Source of the DNA: Bacteroidota bacterium
GTDB lineage: Bacteria > Bacteroidota > Ignavibacteria > UBA10030 > UBA8401
DNA length: 5,968 bases
Assembly (NCBI GenBank): GCA_003456055.1
Contig: DMPG01000048.1
Span: 7,447 to 13,414 of the forward strand
Reading direction: 5' to 3'
Position numbers and translations under genes: made by a program
Shown here: positions 1 to 3,569 of the stretch, one piece after another
Layout of the letters: every line of letters begins with the position of its first letter
Numbering within the stretch: the stretch's first letter is position 1
The notes under the pieces: generated by a model
Seen by the model: the letters and a program-made list of their open reading frames with translations, nothing else
Database searches by the model: none
What the model was told of the DNA's origin: nothing

Positions 1-1
1 A

Positions 2-3000
2 GAACACCTTGGAGCAAGCGGAACCATACGACAAAGAACTGTAGCAGGCTACACAAACATTTCATACGTTCTGTTAGCAGACTTGACTATCAATTCGGGG
101 ACGAATGTAACGATTAATGCAGGTATCGTCATCAAATCGAATGGACCTGGCTTTTATGTAAACGGAGGTTTGAATGCTAAAGGGACGATAGCTGACAGTA
201 ATGTGATATTCACGTCGCTAAAAGATGATAACTGGGGAAACCCTGGTGACGTTAACAGGGATGGTAATGCGACCTCGCCTGCTTGGAATGACTGGTACGG
301 AATTAAATTCCAAGCCACGAGTGACGATGTCTTTTCACTGATCGATAGTTGTCTCATTAACTACAGCTCAAATGGAGTTACCTATACCGATGCCGGAAGT
401 ATTTTATCAAATAGTACGGTTTTCAAATCCTACAACTATGGCATTCGATGTGAAAATAGTTCAACTCCATTCGTCAACAAAGTTACATTTGATGGATGCC
501 GCCTTGATCCGATTGCAATGTCGCTTCAATCGAACCCAACATTTACAAATATCACATTCTCTGCAAATGGCAGCAGAGGGATCAAAATTTTAGACAACGT
601 CCTTTCTTCGAATGCTACACTCGCGCAGCGCAATGTAGCAGGAATTACCAACATCGCTTATATTCTTGATAATCTTACCATCAACTCCGGTGCTGTCTTT
701 ACGATCTTGCCAGGAGTTGTGGTCAAATTTACGAATTATTACTACGGCATTGACGTGAATGGTGCATTAGTTGCCAATGGAACTCAGGCAGAGAACATTG
801 TTTTTACTTCGCTGCCTGATGATTCAAAAGGCGGAGATACAAACAATGATGGCAATGGTAGTGCTCCGAGCAAAGGAAACTGGCGATCAATTGATTTCGG
901 GGCTTCAAGTTCTGACACACTTAACTCATTTAAGCATTGCGATTTTAGATATGGTGGCGGGTACAACTATAGTAACGAATATGGTATTGTTCGAGTGTAC
1001 AGCACAACGATCAAGATGGATAGTTGTATTATTTCTCAATCAGCTACTTCGGCATTGGGGGTTTTTGGAAGCGGTGATCCTACAGTGAGCAGCCTGCAGA
1101 TCAACAATATTGCGTTAACTCCAGTAACGATCAGTATGTTCTCAACGCCGACGTTTTCGAACATTACGTCTTTAAATGTTGGTTACATGGCTATTGGTAT
1201 TAAACCTGAAACATATTCTATTACAAGCACAATTCCTGTGAGAAACTTTGCCGGCTACAACAACATTACCTATTTGTTGTATGGCACTCTTACAGTAAAT
1301 TCAGGTACAACCATTACCGTTCCAGCGGGTGTTGTATTTAAAGACGGGAATTGGGTAATTAACGGTGCCCTCGTAACAAATGGAACGCCATCTCAGAAAG
1401 TTGTCTTTACAGATTCTCGTGATGATAACTTCGGTAATCCGGGGGATACAAACCTAGACGGTACATTAACCAAACCTACAATTGTGGGCGGATCGCGTAT
1501 TTCTATCTACGATGTTAGCCTTGATTCCATTGGTCTTTTACAGCACACCATCTTCCGGTATATAGATATAGGAGTGAATCTCCAGCAGGCCGCACCTAAG
1601 CTTTTGAAGTGTACATTTGATTTGGATAATTGGGGAGTGTACCTCACTGGCGTATCCAATCCATCAATCGATAGTTGCTCATTCAATAATTTAACATATG
1701 CTCCGATGAGAATATCATTGGTTTCGTATCCGGTTTCCACTAGCGGTAACATCATCTCCGGTACGACCTTTAAAGCAATCAGCGTACTTGATGGAGAAAC
1801 GTTAGTACAGGATGTGACTCTGGTGAAGAAAAATTTTGCTGGTATCACGAACATCCCTTATCTTTTTGGAAATTATACTGTCGCAAATAACTCTGTTCTA
1901 ACGATTAATCCGGGAGTTATCGTAAAGTTTTTCCCCACAACAGGAATGACCGTACGCAAAGGATTGATTGCTGAGGGAAAAGGTCATCCGGACAGCACGA
2001 TTGTTTTTACTGATTTGCGCGATGACTTCTATGGCGGAGATACAAATTCTGACAGTACTAATTCATCTCCGACGATATTTCAATATCCGCAATATTGGTA
2101 TCCAGGATGGTATGGTATCAACTTCACGAGTGAATCACTTGCTCCTTTCTCAAGGCTTCGAAATGTTGTTATTCGTTATGCAGGTCTGCAAAACTCAGGT
2201 GCAGCAATCACTGCAAGCACTGCAAGTCCGAGTATTACTTTCTGTTCCATTAGTAATGGTTATAGAGGTATTGTAGCAACCGGATCTTCAAACCCCATTG
2301 TCAACTTCTGTGATTTCTTTCAAAATAGCAGTCCCACTTTTGCAGCAATCAATAACGTTGACAAATCGTTCGTCATCAATGCTCAGAATAATTGGTGGGG
2401 AAGCAACACCGGACCAACACATTCAGGAAATCCTGGCGGTACTGGGCAATCGGTATCGGATGCAGTTAATTATATGCCATTCTTAGGTGCAGGTGCACAA
2501 AATCCATTAGCGGGAGATGTCAGCCTTAATGGACAAGTTCAAGCGTATGATGCTTCATTAATTCTGAAATTTCTTGTTGACAATGTTGCTAATCCGCTGA
2601 ACACCGTACAACAAGGTGTTGCTGATGTTAGTGCGGCAGGTGGTGTCTCTGCATTTGATGCATCGTTGATCTTGCAATACGTAGTCGGAAAGATCAGCAT
2701 ATTTCCGGTTGAGTACAATTCTATAACCGTTCCGAATGTCAAATTTAACAAACCAGCATCGATTGCTTTAGCTTCAATTTCGGAAGGTTTTGTACAGCGT
2801 GGTAAGGAAGTTACTGTAACATTGTCCGTTAGCGGACTGGAGAACACTTACTCTACAGGTATAGAACTCCTTTACAACAAGGAAGAACTAAAGCCGATAT
2901 CTGTAACAGCAGTAGGAATTGCCGCTAAGGCAATGACTTCTAATAGTACGGCGAATGGAATAATCAGAATGATGGTTGCATCAGCTGATCCACTGGAAAG

Positions 3001-3433
3001 CAATGGCGATTTGTTCCAGGTAACATTCGAAGCGGTGAACGATATTAGAGGAGATGTTAAATCAACGATTTCGTTCAAAAAATTCGTACTCAACGAGACC
3101 GACATGAAATCGGCAGCATCGAATGGTGTGGTCAACATAAAGGGGAAACCGACAAGTTATGCATTGAACCAGAACTATCCGAATCCATTCAATCCATCAA
3201 CGACAATTTCTTATCAAGTTCCGGATGATGGTCAACTCGTGAACATTGTTATCTATAACGTCACGGGTCAATATGTGCGAACACTCGTGAATAGTAATCA
3301 TATGGCCGGCGAATACAAAATACAATGGGATGGCATGGATGAAAGTGGAAAACGAGTGAGCAGCGGATTGTATTTCTTCCGTATGATGAGTAATAACTTT
3401 GTCAGTGTCAAAAAAATGTTGATGGTGAAATAA
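2..3433 (+). CDS. T9SS-sorted beta-helix/dockerin/cohesin surface protein (5' partial)
   Basis: Large exported protein of unknown substrate; 1143 residues are visible and the reading frame stays open to the left edge, so the start lies upstream. A TTG at 83 is not the real start, because the residues before it (VAGYTNISYVLL) align with the repeat units downstream. Order of parts, counted from the first visible codon: four tandem units of about 200 residues (14 to about 795) with beta-strand-rich, Asn/Ser/Thr-rich composition typical of right-handed parallel beta-helices; a closing NNWWGS motif at 796; a dockerin-like module (839-903); a cohesin-like module (917-1048); and a T9SS type A sorting domain (1053-1143). 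Export through Sec and then T9SS to the cell surface or medium is expected from family knowledge; the signal peptide would be off-window. No catalytic residues are recognised, so an adhesive, structural or carbohydrate-binding role is as likely as an enzymatic one. The gene downstream also carries cohesin-like modules, suggesting partnership. Confidence 0.93.
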   Translation, partial: EHLGASGTIRQRTVAGYTNISYVLLADLTINSGTNVTINAGIVIKSNGPGFYVNGGLNAKGTIADSNVIFTSLKDDNWGNPGDVNRDGNATSPAWNDWYGIKFQATSDDVFSLIDSCLINYSSNGVTYTDAGSILSNSTVFKSYNYGIRCENSSTPFVNKVTFDGCRLDPIAMSLQSNPTFTNITFSANGSRGIKILDNVLSSNATLAQRNVAGITNIAYILDNLTINSGAVFTILPGVVVKFTNYYYGIDVNGALVANGTQAENIVFTSLPDDSKGGDTNNDGNGSAPSKGNWRSIDFGASSSDTLNSFKHCDFRYGGGYNYSNEYGIVRVYSTTIKMDSCIISQSATSALGVFGSGDPTVSSLQINNIALTPVTISMFSTPTFSNITSLNVGYMAIGIKPETYSITSTIPVRNFAGYNNITYLLYGTLTVNSGTTITVPAGVVFKDGNWVINGALVTNGTPSQKVVFTDSRDDNFGNPGDTNLDGTLTKPTIVGGSRISIYDVSLDSIGLLQHTIFRYIDIGVNLQQAAPKLLKCTFDLDNWGVYLTGVSNPSIDSCSFNNLTYAPMRISLVSYPVSTSGNIISGTTFKAISVLDGETLVQDVTLVKKNFAGITNIPYLFGNYTVANNSVLTINPGVIVKFFPTTGMTVRKGLIAEGKGHPDSTIVFTDLRDDFYGGDTNSDSTNSSPTIFQYPQYWYPGWYGINFTSESLAPFSRLRNVVIRYAGLQNSGAAITASTASPSITFCSISNGYRGIVATGSSNPIVNFCDFFQNSSPTFAAINNVDKSFVINAQNNWWGSNTGPTHSGNPGGTGQSVSDAVNYMPFLGAGAQNPLAGDVSLNGQVQAYDASLILKFLVDNVANPLNTVQQGVADVSAAGGVSAFDASLILQYVVGKISIFPVEYNSITVPNVKFNKPASIALASISEGFVQRGKEVTVTLSVSGLENTYSTGIELLYNKEELKPISVTAVGIAAKAMTSNSTANGIIRMMVASADPLESNGDLFQVTFEAVNDIRGDVKSTISFKKFVLNETDMKSAASNGVVNIKGKPTSYALNQNYPNPFNPSTTISYQVPDDGQLVNIVIYNVTGQYVRTLVNSNHMAGEYKIQWDGMDESGKRVSSGLYFFRMMSNNFVSVKKMLMVK
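41..634 (+). repeat. Beta-helix repeat unit 1 (198 codons)
   Basis: First full unit visible of a tandem protein repeat, residues 14-211 of the visible chain. It opens with VAGYTNISYVL, continues with LTINSGTNVTINAGIVIK and VIFTSLKDDNWGNPGD, then has an acidic loop DVNRDG (248-265) followed by WYGIKF. It ends in strand-turn segments such as SNPTFTNITF. The 40 bases before it encode the tail of an earlier unit (GTIRQRT aligns with ATLAQRN of the next boundary), so the array extends left of the window. The acidic loop resembles calcium-binding D-x-N-x-D-G turns; calcium binding itself is inferred. Confidence 0.85.
635..1246 (+). repeat. Beta-helix repeat unit 2 (204 codons)
   Basis: Second unit, residues 212-415. 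It opens with VAGITNIAYIL, followed by LTINSGAVFTILPGVVVKF, an IVFTSLPDD block and an acidic loop GGDTNNDG (833-853). The tail segment TPTFSNITS matches NPTFTNITF in unit 1. The opening and loop resemble unit 4 more than its immediate neighbours, while the tail resembles unit 1. Confidence 0.85.
1247..1834 (+). repeat. Beta-helix repeat unit 3 (196 codons)
   Basis: Third unit, residues 416-611. It opens with FAGYNNITYLL, followed by LTVNSGTTITVPAGVVFK, VVFTDSRDDNFGNPGD and an acidic loop DTNLDG (1445-1462). The DDN-aromatic-GNPGD form is shared with unit 1 only. The usual W-x-x-I strand after the loop is replaced by SRISIY, and the tail is less conserved than in units 1 and 2. Confidence 0.83.
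1835..2386 (+). repeat. Beta-helix repeat unit 4, last unit before the cap
   Basis: Fourth unit, residues 612-795. It opens with FAGITNIPYLF and has the strand block LTINPGVIVKFF, then IVFTDLRDDFYGGD. Its acidic loop reads DTNSDS (2039-2056), so the glycine at the sixth position of the loop is lost. A longer aromatic insertion (QYPQYWYPGWYGINF) follows the loop. The unit does not return to the repeat opening but passes into shorter coils (SASPSITFCSIS, SSNPIVNFCDFF) that lead to the NNWWGS cap. Confidence 0.8.
2387..2509 (+). other. Beta-helix closing motif NNWWGSNTGP
   Basis: Residues 796-836 start with NNWWGSNTGP and continue through a GNPGGTGQSVSDAVNY stretch to MPFLGAG. Asn-Asn-Trp-Trp-Gly with a following Gly-Pro and a VSD-x-V-x-Y/F-x-P-W/F-L ending is a recurring end-of-helix signature in secreted bacterial right-handed beta-helix proteins. 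It marks where the helix stops and the C-terminal accessory modules begin. Confidence 0.7.
2516..2710 (+). other. Dockerin type I-like module in gene 1
   Basis: Residues 839-903 form two similar halves 36 residues apart: DVSLNGQVQAYDASLIL and DVSAAGGVSAFDASLIL, each followed by a short hydrophobic helix (KFLVDN, QYVVGK). This is the duplicated F-hand plan of a dockerin, which docks onto cohesin modules of a partner. In the first half loop positions 1, 3, 5 and 12 are D839, S841, N843 and D850; in the second they are D875, S877, A879 and D886. The first and last acidic ligands are kept but the middle ones are weakened, most in the second half. Positions 10-11, which decide partner choice in known dockerins, read AY and AF. 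The dockerin call is fairly secure; calcium affinity and partner are inferred. Confidence 0.82.
2750..3145 (+). other. Cohesin-like module in gene 1
   Basis: Residues 917-1048. The pattern is that of a cohesin beta-sandwich: an early strand with GKEVTVTLSVSGLEN, a central strand IELLYNKEELKPISV, a late DLFQVTFEAVND strand, and a closing SFKKFVLNETD segment ending in NGVVNIKG. It lies between the dockerin and the sorting domain, so one chain has both a docking and a receiving module. Family membership rests on pattern recognition; related carbohydrate-binding folds look similar at this level. Confidence 0.72.
3158..3430 (+). other. T9SS type A C-terminal sorting domain
   Basis: Residues 1053-1143 at the extreme C-terminus. 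They begin YALNQNYPNPFNPSTTISYQ, continue with strands VNIVIYNVTGQYVRTLV and GEYKIQWDGMDESGKRV, then SSGLYFFRMMS and a short basic end KKMLMVK. This FlgD-Ig-like fold serves as the recognition signal for the type IX secretion system, which moves the protein across the outer membrane and usually cleaves the domain. The NYPNPFNP wording is typical of Ignavibacteria-like and related lineages. Confidence 0.93.
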
Positions 3434-3494
3434 TCGCTTGCGGTATCAAACGACTAAACACCAAACAACTAATCGATACTGAAAGGGGTAACAC
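3434..3494 (+). other. 61-base intergenic gap, likely inside an operon
   Basis: The gap between the TAA of gene 1 and the ATG of gene 2 contains no strong hairpin with a U-tract and no recognisable -35/-10 pair. It is rich in A and C and ends in the ribosome-binding site of gene 2. The short spacing and lack of a terminator favour a shared transcript, although a lineage-specific promoter (for example the -7/-33 type of Bacteroidota) cannot be excluded by eye. Confidence 0.5.
3482..3488 (+). promoter_or_regulatory. Ribosome-binding site of gene 2 (AAAGGGG)
   Basis: AAAGGGG sits six bases before the ATG at 3495, good placement for pairing with the 16S rRNA tail. With the signal peptide that follows, it fixes the start codon. 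Strong sites of this kind are uncommon in classical Bacteroidia, where translation rarely relies on them. Confidence 0.75.
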
Positions 3495-3569
3495 ATGAAA
3501 CAAAAAATATTTAATTGTGCTGTTGCTACAGCGGGGCTGCTGTTGATTCTGTCAGCCTCGATGTCAGCA
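3495..3569 (+). other. Sec signal peptide of gene 2
   Basis: Residues 1-25: short basic start (K2, K4), hydrophobic stretch AVATAGLLLILSA and a small-residue cleavage region ending SMSA before GTPIRLSF. The mature protein starts directly with the first cohesin-like strand. There is no Cys after the hydrophobic core, so signal peptidase I rather than II is expected. Confidence 0.85.

Noticed and set aside
83..85. TTG at 83 as the start of gene 1
   Set aside because: The frame is open to the left edge and the residues before 83 align with the repeat-unit boundaries at 635, 1247 and 1835, so the gene begins upstream.
1507..1854. 115-codon minus strand reading frame opposite repeat unit 3
   Set aside because: It is antisense to a well-supported repeat unit conserved at the protein level on the + strand, and its own translation resembles no family.
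41..2509. Beta-helix as a polysaccharide lyase or pectinase
   Set aside because: The fold type allows it, but I see no convincing catalytic residue cluster; the units are near-uniform structural repeats.
2539..3138. Two minus strand reading frames opposite the dockerin and cohesin modules
   Set aside because: They are fully explained as shadows of the + strand modules; no start signals or domains are seen.
3443..3479. Possible hairpin in the intergenic gap (GTATC and GATAC)
   Set aside because: A 5-base stem with a 27-base loop and no U-tract is too weak to be called a terminator or regulatory structure.
3516..3518. Cys at residue 8 of gene 2 as a lipoprotein lipobox
   Set aside because: It precedes the hydrophobic core instead of following it, and there is no L-x-G/A-C arrangement.
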